Below, in pieces: positions 1-10,332 of a DNA stretch of 64,000 nt. The notes beneath the pieces were generated by a model that was not told the origin of the DNA, made no database searches, and saw only the letters and a program-made list of their open reading frames with translations. Position 1 is the first letter of the stretch. Each line of letters opens with the position of its first letter. Source of the DNA: Otatea glauca (Eukaryota > Streptophyta > Magnoliopsida > Poales > Poaceae); the NCBI GenBank assembly GCA_036346275.1, contig CM070726.1, positions 31,965,410 through 32,029,409 of the forward strand, written 5' to 3'. The translations under genes were made by a program, and so were the position numbers.

Positions 1-149
1 CAAATTTTTTTTCTCCAATTAATAAATTTTTCGGGCGACTTCTTCCTGCCGTACCATTGGGCGATAGAGCTATTATCTTGCAATTTTTTAAGTGTAACTT
101 ATAATTCTCCAATTTTAATAAAAAATTATATTATTTACAAAAAAAATTC
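1..149. mobile_element. Truncated end of a MULE-type element
   Basis: The window opens inside an element whose right end appears to be at 149. The AT-rich stretch from about 85 to 149 ends in AAAAAAATTC, the same kind of terminus (GAATTTTT when read inward) seen on the Mutator-like elements at 32.8-41.0 and 47.7-53.7 kb. A GGCGA half-site and a CTGCC-N9-GGCGA module (46-64) also match their subterminal pattern. The rest of the element lies outside the window, so its type is inferred from the end only. Confidence 0.4.
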
Positions 150-244
150 CTACATGAATTATCACCGACAAATATAAACTTTTCTCGATTTACTTACCCT
201 ACTTTGAACTACATGAATTATCATGATAGATTACATTTATTATT

Positions 245-592
245 TGAAAAAATTTCGCACATAAATGTATTATTTAAAAAAACAGCCTATTTTCGTCAAT
301 TGGTATGGCGAAAATAGGTTGTCGCCGTACCATTTGGCGAAAACCCTATTTTCGCCATACTATTTCGCGAAAATAGGGTATCAACTGGCAAAAAACGCAA
401 TTAATTCTTTTACAACGTAATCAACAATTTTTCGCCACCCCGTTTGGCGAAAATACTGATTTCGCCGACCCATATGGCGACTACTAGATTTTCGTCGAAC
501 CATCTGGCGACGTAGTATTATTTTTGCAAATTTTTTAACTCGTGTATTAATGTCGCAATTACTTTTAAAAAATGTATTATTAAAAAAAATTC
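245..592. mobile_element. Small non-coding MULE-like element (MITE) with five 19-bp inverted modules
   Basis: No coding frame. The right end (about 525-592) matches the MULE terminal repeat style, AT-rich and ending AAAAAAAATTC. The interior holds five TCGCC-N9-GGCGA-like modules at 322-340, 352-370, 432-450, 462-480 and 492-510, four of them exactly 30 bp from a neighbour. The left boundary is uncertain because no clean matching terminal repeat is visible. I infer a non-autonomous Mutator-like derivative. Confidence 0.5.
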
Positions 593-892
593 ACCAAACA
601 ATGGAATAGATAGAAAAAAATGGATCCATCTTTTGACTTTGAACCAAACACACCCGAAAGCAAGTTCAGGAACATTAGCACTTACATTAGGTAGATGCAA
701 CTAGTACCCGAGGTCCGACGGGAAGCAAACCATGGCAGCTTCGGTGCAACATTTTAAAATAGCGTGTGAAACAAATCTCATCAATGTGCACAACAAATTA
801 GGTCAGATCTGGAGAGGAAAAATTGTAAAGAAACTCAGCCTGTCAGAAAATTCACCAAAACATGTAGACATGGACACTGTTAGATGAAGAGG
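593..892. other. No recognisable feature
   Basis: A mixed-composition stretch without a convincing reading frame, repeat or transposon end. Confidence 0.5.
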
Positions 893-1005
893 TTAAGTGC
901 AAATGTGAATAATTAGATGTATTACAATAGTCTAAGGGGCAATATATAGAGTACATGAGACACATATACCCTAGAATACTAGAAAATACCACAAATGCCC
1001 TTAAC
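893..1005 (+). repeat. Direct repeat, left copy
   Basis: About 113 bp that recurs in the same orientation at 1546-1665 with scattered substitutions. Shared blocks include AAGTGCAAATGT, TTAGATGTATT and ATACCACAAAT followed by CCTTAAC. The two copies flank a GC-rich segment (about 1010-1490) that opens frames on both strands but shows no family I recognise. It could be an old tandem duplication or the ends of a small element. Confidence 0.6.
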
Positions 1006-1545
1006 AAAGTTGGCGTAGCTTGGGAAGATAGATCCGGCGCCGGCAGGCTCTAGGACGACGGATTCGACGTCGGTGGCTCGAGAACAACCAATCCGATGTT
1101 GAGCAGGGCAAAGCCAGTGCGGAGGTGGTGGTGCAGATCGGCGCGAGGTGGAGCCTATGCGGATGTGGTGGTGTGGACACGTGGGATTCGGCCGGAGGTG
1201 GCATGATGGCCGAGGAGGCGACAACGCATGCTTGTGGATGACGAGAGGCCGACGACGAAGGCGGAGGCTGGATCTAGAGAACTTGGAGGCTGTAGTGTCA
1301 ACGTGGCTGACGGATCTGGCCAAATACGCGTTGGATCTAACAATGTCGAGGCTGTTGGTGACGATTGCTTGACGAAGTTGTCGGAGCTGAGCAACATGAC
1401 TGATTGCTGCTACTGCTTGAAACAAAGCTACAACTAGGAGGTGGATGCCCTCGGGAGTGGAGATTGCTCCCCTTAGGGGCAACTCCAGCGGATGAGGATG
1501 GAGGCTACGAGAAAACCTAGAAATTTGATTCCATGTTAGTTGAAG

Positions 1546-1665
1546 ATAAGTGCAAATGTAAATAGTTAGATGTATTTCAATAGCCTAAAGTGAAATATAT
1601 AGAGCATGTTGGACACATACAAAGCTAAACCCTGAACACCAGGAAATACCACAAATATCCTTAAC
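1546..1665 (+). repeat. Direct repeat, right copy
   Basis: Partner of the 893-1005 repeat, about 653 bp downstream. The copies differ by substitutions and a short insertion near the middle, so the duplication is not recent. From here to about 2730 I see no gene: only short AT-rich runs and a proline/asparagine-codon-like AACCCAA-rich stretch at 1900-2045. Confidence 0.6.
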
Positions 1666-2734
1666 AGACACATGTTCACTCGACCAAAGCTCGGTTCTCA
1701 GGTATTGGCCATTGTTTTGAGCTCCATTCATGGGCCTCGTCCTCATTATGTAAAGGCCAGGTGCCTTTCTTATTGGGCTGCTCTGTTCCGGTTCACATTT
1801 TTCCATTCGCTGCTTTGCAGACCTCACCCTTGAGTGAATGAATCCCTGACCACTCATAAGAACCCATGGGTTGAACCCATACAAACCCACAAATTTTAAA
1901 TTCACACCAAACTAAACCAACTCATTTTCAGCACAAACCCAAACCAGACTAACCCATTAGCTTTCTCAATCCATTTTTACTTACCCAAAGCCAACCCGAA
2001 GTGAAACCCAAACTGTTTCGCCCGTTTCATCCCAACCCAATAACCAGGCCTATATGCAGCCAAGCAAAGAAAGACAATTCTCATAAATACAATAGATGGC
2101 CCCTCAAAAGAAAAAAAAACAGATAGGAGACAACAAAAATGGAAGGCTCAAAATCCACAAATATATCTCGTAAATTTTGTGAATATGGTGGGGCCTAAAC
2201 CTCTCCTCGCTTTTAGATCCCTAACCCTAGCTCTCTCTAGTATGAACAAGTGAGAAGGCAAAGGTGCTATTCCTCGCCGGGATGCCTTTCCATCGCCACT
2301 AGGAAGCCACCTCAAATTGCTAAATATTACAATTAAAAATTAGCCTACTATACGTATAAGAACTCTTTTGCACCATGTATATAGCAAATATTGATACACA
2401 AATGGTGGAATTAGGAGCTACAGATAATCACGCATTCTTTTTATACATTGCACAATGCCAAATTTTGTCGTTTTATCCTATCAAACATGTCAAGATCTAT
2501 ATAATTGAAACGTAGAAAGAGCATGCACACACCAAGCCAGGGCGAAGTAAAGTGCAGTGTAAAAACAACAACAAAGAAATGACGAGTTGACACTTGACAA
2601 AGAAGGAGATTGCTACATAGTACTCGGGAACTTTCTCACCTTGGGACTACTCAAAATTTGATCCTTCCAATTTGGTCTCTTGATTCATGCTCCATGTGGC
2701 CCGACGAGCAATGGCTAGACTCTAGCGATGCACC

Positions 2735-2977
2735 TCAGAGGTTAGGGTTGGGTTGACCGTAGCCAGGGGAGGAATAGCACCGCAAAGTGCTCACGGTTGC
2801 TCGACGTATTTAACATGGTGGAGGCATGGCGGCACCCTTCTGTTGGTGATCACGACTTATGATGGTAGCATTGCTGCGTCGTGAGGATTGGAGAGATGTG
2901 CCACTAGTGTCCGTTAGATCAACAGTGGAAAGTAAGGGTATGACATAAATACTGTAAACAGCTTGTCGGCCACGAAG
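2735..2977 (-). pseudogene. 2-oxoglutarate/Fe(II) dioxygenase pseudogene, C-terminal piece
   Basis: Minus-strand remnant of the C-terminal half of the dioxygenase core. Near the LTR junction it reads FTFVADKLFT, continuing without loss from the piece at 6550. Further on it reads VITNRRVPPCLHHV, where the family has a TNGRVPACxHRV-like stretch carrying the second iron-binding histidine, and then NREHFAVLF in another frame, where the family has a SNRERFSVLF-like strand. A frameshift separates these blocks and a stretch between about 2870 and 2950 does not align. The 3.56-kb solo LTR at 2983-6544 splits the gene. It is non-functional as it stands. Confidence 0.72.
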
Positions 2978-2982
2978 GTGAA
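2978..2982. repeat. Target site duplication GTGAA (left) of the solo LTR
   Basis: GTGAA directly precedes the TGTAACACCC start of the LTR and recurs directly after its other end at 6545-6549. Confidence 0.85.
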
Positions 2983-5900
2983 TGTAACACCCTAATTTTT
3001 GCTCTAATTTAAATTTTGGAGTATTTCTGATTTTTTTTGAATTTTTGGGAATTTATTTAAGTTTATTTGGATTTATTCAAATAGGACTTTTCTTGAAAAC
3101 AATTAAATAATGGAAAATTTTTTGCAAAGTTTTATTGCAAATATTTTAATGGAATTCCAAACATCTCAAAGTAATTTCTAGAATTTTTCTGGAATTTTTC
3201 TGCTATTTTAAAAGCTCCAAATGATTTAATTGAATTTCTAGAATTATTTTAAATGTGAAATGATTTAAAAATCAGATGAACAGTAATGGGCCGAGCCCAT
3301 TCTCGTGCGTGTCGCCGCCCAACCGCCAAACCCTAGCGCCGCCCACCCAAGTCGTCCGATCCGGATCGAACGCTCGTGAGTCGCGCCACGTCGCTCATCG
3401 TGAGCCTTCGGATCGTCGCGCCGACGGACGCGCAGGATTGCGCCACGCCACTTCGTCCCGGCGAGATTGCCGAGAGACGTGGCTTTGATGGCCGTGATTT
3501 CCCGGCGCCAGCGCACGCCGAGGCGACCCTTAAGTCCTCGTTGATGAAGTCGCGAGACCTTCACGCCGCGTTTTGACTCCTCGCACGCACGCCGAGACCC
3601 TCTCTAGCACCCGAGCGAGCTCGCCAGAAGGCGCCTTTATGCCACCGTGGTTTTTCGTCGCTTTCTTCGCCGCCGGTTTCTCTCCGCCGCCGCCAAGGTC
3701 ACCGAGTAATCCTTCCGCCAAGCCGCGTCGAACGACCCACTTCATCACGCCGAGAAGCCCGTGTAGCGCCGTGGCTGCGCCATCTTCCTCAACTCCGGCA
3801 GCCTTTTCTTCTCGCGCCGTCGCCGCTTTCACCGAAGCTTCGTCGTCCGTCCGATCTTCATCGCACGCTTACGTTCGCCCACGTCTCTTTTCTTTGTGTT
3901 CTTCTAGAGCGTGCATGCACTGCTAGATCCGATTGAACGGAGAGATTAGATCTAGTCTCGTAACTTGGTTACATCTCACCGTAGTTGGATCGTTAGTGTA
4001 CGCGTAGGATTGAGCCACGTCGCGCCATGTATAGTAAACACCCGTAACTGAGCCGTTGGATCGGATCTCAACGGTTGAGTTCGATCCGTTTTGCCTTAGG
4101 ATCCGCGCCGCTCAAATTTGAACGTCGGCGCGGTGATAGCGCCGCACTCTCCAACCAATCGCGTCGCGGCGCGTGTTTCCTTTGACCGGCGTGACCAATC
4201 TCGGCCGCTGATTTCAAACGATCATTGCGATCGCGCGCGCGTCGCTGCGATCCGGCGCCGCCGAGTCCGCGCGTCGCGCCGCCGTTGGATCCGAGGGGAC
4301 CGCTCGATCGTGACGCGTGGCCGTCGCGGAAATCGAGCGTCGGGCGAGCCGCGAGCATAGGATCCGACCGCCGATTTTAGCGAACGGTGCGATTTTGCCG
4401 CGTGGCTGCATCGTTTCAGGAACCAAGTCCACGGTGGACGAGCCGAACCGTGGACCCACCCATAGACGAACGACGTGGCGCCTGCGGCGTGCCGCGTGTC
4501 GAGCTAACGTCGATGACGCGTCATAAATATTTTTTATATATAAAAATGTTTCGACCAAAATTCATTTCTGTGCTGACGTCATCGTGACGCGGTGCTGACG
4601 TCATAAAAGCGAATTTCCAGTATAAAAATAATTCAGAAAAATCGGATTTTCTTAATTTCTGTATTTTCAGATTTTATTCAAACTTCAAATGACTATAACT
4701 TTGGCATTTTAACTCGGATTTGGGTGATTCAAATTTCTAAAAATTCATAAAATTGTGAGATATTTAATGGTGAATTTTATTTGAATTTTTGAGGTCATTT
4801 AGTCTTCTGTATTAGCTATTTATTGCATATTTTGTTTGTACGCGTAGACGCAAATTTGCCGGAAAGTTTCGAGGAAGAATTCGTCGCTCAAGACCAAGTT
4901 TCGGAACAAGACCAGCAACTCTTTGAAGGCAAGTGATGCTTTGATCATTTTGATCCCAGGTTTTTAAAATGTAGTTTATGCTTTGAAACTATGCATGCTT
5001 ATTTATTTAAAATGAATTTAAATTGATTCGGGATAATGTAGTTAATCAACCCATTTTGTTATGCCATCTTGAATTATTAATTGTATGCCCTAAATCATTG
5101 TCACCCTAAGTTTGATTATATTAGTTGGATGTTAATATTGTGCCAACACGGGAGGCTAGACCGTGAGTAGATGCTTAGCCTTGCAACGAATCATGAGTGA
5201 TCTTTCTAAAAATGCTACAATACCGATTAAAGACATTGAATGTATTTTGAAAAGTGGTGTGATGATGCCACATGATGAGATTGAGGTACAACGACTGTGT
5301 GGTTCCGCATCGATGTTGAGTTATTGCCGCATGTGTTGCACAATAATCAATCGGGTGGAAATGATTTAGACTGGGCAAGTGGCAAGAGGTCAGGTGCTCG
5401 TGGGCCTGTGTGGCTTTGGGTTGATGAGTGATGTGAGTCTGTGTGCCACATTGGGCCGTGTGCCATCTGTTGAGTGTTAGAAGTCTTGCCTTGGTCGCTT
5501 AAGGACTTCACCTTGCAAGCCTTTGATCCGAGTCACCCGCACAACCACATGTCCGATATGGGATGACCTAGTTGACTAGGGTTCGATATCTTTCCTCCGA
5601 TACCTCGGGGTGACAAGACACAGGGTGTATCTGTATGGGGAGCGCACTGCTACGGCTTGGTTCCCATCCAACGGTGATTGGCCGGTCCTATACTTGGCTC
5701 GTGTGAGGGAAGTGATAGTGAAGGCAATACCGAGAGGTTCTTTAGGTTAAGGTAGAAGTTCTGAAAAGCTTTGTTGCGACAATCACCGTGTGGTGAGCGG
5801 TCAGATCTTGTGGGTAAAGTGTACAACCTCTGCAGAGTGTCAAACTATTCGAATAGCCGTGCTCACGGTATTGAGCATTGCTCGGGGATTACAGTCAAGG

Positions 5901-6544
5901 GGTAGATTTCCATAAACAAAATGTGGGAAGGGTGGCTGTGTGCCAAGTGTTAAAAATGAACTGTTACGGCTGTGTGCCGAGAATCTTCGAAGAAAAACCA
6001 TTTGAAGAAATTAGTATTACTTATAACTGTTCCAATGCTTTAATCTAATTAAGATATTGGTTTAAAATTGCTGTTTGATGCAAAAGAACCATTTAAGCCA
6101 ACCCTTTGGAATAAGCTTTGCATGTAGTAATAGCATGCATTCTGCATTACTTGTTGAGTGCCTTGTGTACTCACCCCACCTTGCTTATCAACCCCAACAT
6201 CGTGGAGGAGACTACACCGCTTGGGAGGAGGAGTACATCGAGGATACGAACAACTAGGGGCAAGCCCACCGGTTGCTCGTGGCAAGATGAAGGCTTCCAC
6301 GACCTTTACTTATGTTCCGCTGCTATTTCCTTACTTTGAATAATATAAGCCCTGTGTGGCTGACTTATCTGTAAGGAGACCATAAGGTCGTACAACTCGA
6401 TTTATATACATGTTTGCACTATTTATTCTTATATCTTTGTGAATGTCTGTAATGTGCAACCCTGTATGTCTGTGTGTGCTAGCGTGATCCTAGACTTGCA
6501 CAGAATACACAGAGGATCCGGATTTGCAGATTCGGGTCCCGATA
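2983..6544 (+). mobile_element. Solo long LTR of a Ty3/gypsy-type retrotransposon
   Basis: It starts TGTAACACCC, as do Tekay/Retand-type chromovirus LTRs of grasses, and ends GGTCCCGATA, where the expected CA has become TA. Both ends are flanked by GTGAA (2978-2982 and 6545-6549). No internal coding region or second LTR is present, so it is a 3562-bp solo LTR left by LTR-LTR recombination. It has AT-rich ends, a GC-rich central part (3280-4500), two TGACGTCA sites at 4574 and 4596, and the block GGGTAAAGTGTACAACCTC near 5813 that also occurs, slightly altered, in the long LTR at 57.1-62.05 kb near 61300. No coding function is claimed for the frames in its GC-rich part. Confidence 0.85.
4574..4603. 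promoter_or_regulatory. Two TGACGTCA palindromes in the LTR
   Basis: TGACGTCA occurs at 4574-4581 and 4596-4603, each preceded by TGC, 22 bp apart. In plants this core is bound by bZIP factors of the TGA class, and paired copies form as-1-like enhancers. Their place in the LTR between the GC-rich part and the AT-rich part fits promoter elements. Function is inferred. Confidence 0.4.
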
Positions 6545-6549
6545 GTGAA
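6545..6549. repeat. Target site duplication GTGAA (right) of the solo LTR
   Basis: A second copy of GTGAA directly after the LTR end at 6544. The dioxygenase reading frame resumes here. Confidence 0.85.
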
Positions 6550-7320
6550 CGTGTCCAGTGTAGGCGACATGGCGAGCCCGCTGCTGTCCTTGGGCTGCAC
6601 CTCGAGGCCTTCCATCTCATGCTGCACGATCGTAGTGATCATGCTGTCGTCACGATGCGCTGGCATAGACGTCACGCTTGTTGTCTCCGTGTTTGGCGGT
6701 ACACCGTAGGGCGACAGCCGGGCGCCATACGTAATTGAGGCTGTCAAGGTGCGCGTTGATGTGCTCCTCCTGGACACCGAGGCCCTCTAGGAGCATCTTC
6801 TCAACTGTCCATTCCAGGTTTAGCATGTTCTTATCAATTGACACGACTGTACATGTCACTGGACGGATAACATAAGCAAGCTCCTTGTCAAGAATCAAGA
6901 TCATACACATAACAATAGTGCACTGATGGTAAGAAATTGTCAAGAATTGGTGGTCTTAATTACTAGAAGGCAGGGTTGCCCTGCAACCAGAGGAGGTTGG
7001 CGAAGTCGCAGACGCGGCGGGCGTTGGTGGCCTCTCTAACATGTAGGCTCTCCCAGGCCATGCCGGGGAGCTCCAAGATGTAGCCCCTGAACGCCACCCC
7101 CAACGGTGGAGACATTCTACTGCTTGGCCTTGGGTGGGAGCATGAAGATCTCTAGCATAGCGCGGCCGAACAGCACCTCCTGGAGCTCCGAGCTGAGCGT
7201 GCCGTTCACTACAAAGATGCAGCCATGTGTCACCATGGACACGGTCACCACAGCTTAGGCTTCTTCCCACCCCGGCCCACCAGGCTCTAGACTATGGAGG
7301 TCGACCTTGGTGATCTCCAT
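6550..7320 (-). pseudogene. 2-oxoglutarate/Fe(II) dioxygenase pseudogene, N-terminal and core piece
   Basis: Minus-strand relic starting at an ATG at 7320 (MEITKVDLHSLEPGG). It continues through VTHGC, the LFGRAMLEIFMLPPKAKQ region of the DIOX_N domain, RGYILELPG-like and FANLLWLQGNPA blocks. It then reads WTVEKMLLEGLGVQ and HRDDSMITTIVQHEMEGLEV, where H-x-D is the iron-binding motif of the 2OG-Fe(II) oxygenase fold. The whole looks like the plant 2-ODD group that includes DAO/AOP-like enzymes; the substrate cannot be told. In-frame stops lie in EEA*A and KQ*NV, plus frameshifts. An intron probably sat near 6900. The frame continues on the far side of the LTR at 2977. A related fragment lies at 45.75-46.32 kb. 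Confidence 0.78.
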
Positions 7321-7379
7321 CAGCTGCTACTCTGCGCCTTCACTGGAGCCCATGGATTTCTTAATTGCCTTGTCTTATG

Positions 7380-8290
7380 AAGGAAAAAGTCCATCCGTGG
7401 TCCCTCAACTTTTCGGATCGTCTAATTTCCGTTCCTCATTTGCAAAACTGAGTAAAACACATCCTCCAAGTAGTAAAAGTGCAAATCACATCGTTAGGCT
7501 GGTTTTGTAGATGATTTTAGGTGATTTTGCATCTTAATTAGAATCTATGCTGACATGGTATCAACATCCCTTGCCACATGACGGAGAATGAGGAGGAAGA
7601 GAGAGAGAGGGGGAGGGGAATAACGTTATCATCCATCTCCTATTCTCCTTCTTCCCTCTTCCCTCTTCCCTCTCTCTCCCATCTCCACAAGCTACCATCT
7701 CTAGCCACTGTCCATCCCGCCGCCTTGTGGCCAAGCTCAAAATCCATCACCCTCAAATGAAAGCCATAGCCCTCGCCTCTACCCCATGCCCTCTATGCCT
7801 CCTTGCCACTGTAGGCAATTTGCTGCTCTAGCTTGTTTCCGTCTGTACTGAGCGCATCACCATACTGGCCTCAACCTCTTGATCCTCACCATCCTGCCCT
7901 CCCATAGCCATCAACTCCACACCTTGCCGCCACCAAGCTCCACCACTGCGCCACGGTGGGCCACCGTCACCAGTCTTGCTCCCAAAAAAATGGGTCGAGC
8001 CTGACTCGGCATCTGCACCCGGCATATAAGGGCATGGGGGCGGCTAACCCTAACACTATCCCCCAACCGATTTGCTGCAACAGTGCTGACGTCGCCCTGG
8101 GCCATGTCGTGCCCACGCCACTCTGCGCCTGCGCCATCCCACGCCGCACGTTGCCGCAACGTGTGTTGTTGACCACCTTCGCAGAGGTGCGGTCGCGCCA
8201 CTAGCTACTATCGATGTGCTGGCCAGGCCATGCCAGAGCACACCGCACTATGACGGCAGTGGCCAAAGCGCATCCCGATGAATTCCCCTT
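7380..8290. mobile_element. Remnant of an unclassified grass DNA element
   Basis: It begins with GTCCATCCGTGGTCCCTCAA near 7390, a kind of terminus I recall from abundant grass DNA transposons. A GA-rich run (7576-7622) and a CT-rich run (7648-7685) follow, then a GC-richer part to about 8280. No matching second end is seen. The overlapping frames in 7830-8240 on both strands look like by-products of base composition, not genes. Confidence 0.35.
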
Positions 8291-9387
8291 TGTTTTTCAC
8301 ATTCCCCATCATTTTGTGCGTCTGATTGGAAATCCATTCACGTTACTATGTGCAACAGGTGACAAGAATCTTGGAGGATATGGTACAAGAGTTTCGGGAA
8401 GTGTGAAGGAATGAGGAACACGAGGGGATCCAGGAGGATTGGCGACATCAACGGTTTCGATGAATCCTCAGGACGTAGGTATAAACCATATATTAGCATT
8501 GGGTATGTTGCTGCTATAGTTGAGTGATGTTATGGTTGTTTTGATAGTAGATATGGTAGTTGGAGAACAATGGGATGGATTTTGGGAGAGATCAATACCT
8601 GGTTAATAGTACTCTCTCTTTTCGAGGTGAGTTTTGGAGTACTTATTGTCAGTTTCATTGGATTTTTAGGTTATAAAAAATGTATATTATTGTCTAAAGT
8701 TTAATTGGATTACAAGAATATAAAATTTGGTTAAACGGTTTGAATGTTATGGCTTATAGAAGCTTACTGTCTAGAAATTTGTCACTGCTGTTGAGAATAG
8801 TTTTGTTAACCTGCAGTTTGGGCTTGATAATGGCTGAATTAAATTATGTCTATAACCAAGGAAAGCTATATAAGTTTCCCTAGATTCCATAGATACTATG
8901 TTTTTCTTCATTTGGAGTGGTATAAAAATAGTTACGAAATTATGAAATCTGCTGTCCAGTAAAGCAACGGATTAATTTTTGGAGCTAGAAATGAGGGGTT
9001 AAATATATTAATTAGAAAACATGGATCACTAGAAAATTGTAGGCAATCTTATTTAGTTTTCAGAAAATATATGGTTTGCTATGTTTGGACTCCTGAGCTA
9101 GGAGTCATGGCCTTCCGACAGCTAGGACAACAAAAGTTAAACTGTTCGGCGAGGGTGAAAGTTAAGCCCGGGGTTGTGTGTAGGTGCGATGTTATTATGT
9201 TTGATGCTTATATTATCATAGCATGATTTTGAGATGGATTACTGTGGAAGATGAACACACAACACAAAGAGATACAAGAAAGTTTTGTGCTGCGCTAACT
9301 GCCTGTAGAGTTTTCTTTTTCTCTACACTTTTGGTTATTGTCTCATTCAACAGCTATTTATACTAGAGAAATTCTCGACGATGCAAC
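8290..9387. other. AT-rich sequence without recognisable genes
   Basis: No reading frame or structural RNA is evident. The sequence next to the CACTA element (about 9240-9387, resuming at 19713) reads like an older repeat into which that element inserted, but I cannot name it. Confidence 0.4.
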
Positions 9388-9390
9388 AAA
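9388..9390. repeat. 3-bp target site duplication (AAA) of the CACTA element, left
   Basis: AAA precedes the element and AAA (19713-19715) follows it, as expected for CACTA elements. Three As are weak evidence alone but agree with the terminal repeats. Confidence 0.6.
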
Positions 9391-9409
9391 CTCTACTACA
9401 GAACAGCCA

Positions 9410-9740
9410 ATCCTTGCCGGCATATCACTGCCGGTTAGGACCGAGCCGGCAGTGATAACGTATCTCTGCCGGTTCGAAAGTTAAGTTGGGGGGGAGAACT
9501 TATCACTACCGGTTCATGCAACCAACCGGCAGTAAAAAGCAAGATATCACTGCTGGTTTGAGACAACAACCGGCAGAGATATATCACTGCCGGGTCGTTT
9601 TTAAACCGGCAGTGATACTTGAATTTTCACTGCCGGGTTAAAGCGAGAACCGGCAGTGATATTATCTTCCCGCGCAATATGTTTTTCGCGCGCATTCAAA
9701 GCTTATCACTGCCGGTTCTGCGCAGAACCGGTAGTGATAA
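9410..9740. repeat. 5' subterminal repeats of the CACTA element
   Basis: About a dozen copies of a core close to ATCACTGCCGGTT and its complement AACCGGCAGTGAT, often as inverted pairs about 20-30 bp apart. Such arrays bind the TNPA-type protein in En/Spm elements. Confidence 0.85.
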
Positions 9741-9745
9741 GTCTT

Positions 9746-9752
9746 TATATAA
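9746..9752 (+). promoter_or_regulatory. TATA box for the transposase gene
   Basis: TATATAA lies just past the last subterminal repeat and about 580 bp before the likely start codon at 10333. The gap would hold a first non-coding exon and an AT-rich intron ending in TTGTAG at 10332. Confidence 0.5.
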
Positions 9753-10332
9753 TCGAGACCCACGCCTCGAGACGATCGAGCAAAGACAGAGAGCGCCTGT
9801 CTTTGCTCGATTTGTAGATTGCAACGATCTGCTGCAAAAAATTTGTTAAAATTTGTATTGTACTTCTTTTCGAGGTTAGTAATTTGATCTCTATTTTTGT
9901 AAATAATAAAAATTGCCACGTGGATTTTTACATAATGAAAAAGGTGTATTTTCAAATGTTGAAATAATAAAAACTTGTTAGATGGATATTTACCTAATAA
10001 AAAATGTTGATATATTTTAATGTACTCAAAGTATATCCTAAGTACTTACAATTTTTTCCAAATTTGTAAATAATAAGGAATTGCAAGATGGATATTGACG
10101 CAATGAAAAAGATTGATATATTTTGATATAGTCTAAATATATCCTAACTATTTACAATTATTTTCATTTTTACAATACTAAAAATTGCTATATGGATATT
10201 TACATAACGGAAAAAGGTTGATGTATTTTAATATAGTCAAAATTGCTACATATGTTTTTAAATCTAATCGCTTACAATTATTTGTTATTTGCAATTATAT
10301 GCGTATGTAATGTTTGATTTAATTAATTGTAG

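Noticed and set aside
322..510. Possible CRISPR array (repeats with even spacing)
   Set aside because: The repeated part is the inverted arms with a short variable spacer, it lies between MULE-like ends in a plant genome, and there are no cas genes.
979..1482. 167-aa minus-strand frame
   Set aside because: Biased His/Arg/Pro/Ser composition, overlapping frames on both strands, no family motif, and it crosses the edge of the direct repeat.
3265..4587. Open frames on both strands at 3.3-4.6 kb
   Set aside because: They lie in the GC-rich centre of the solo LTR and show no protein motif.
9410..9740. Subterminal repeats as a satellite
   Set aside because: The copies alternate in orientation, end at CACTA termini on both sides of the element and flank its genes, so they are transposon subterminal repeats.
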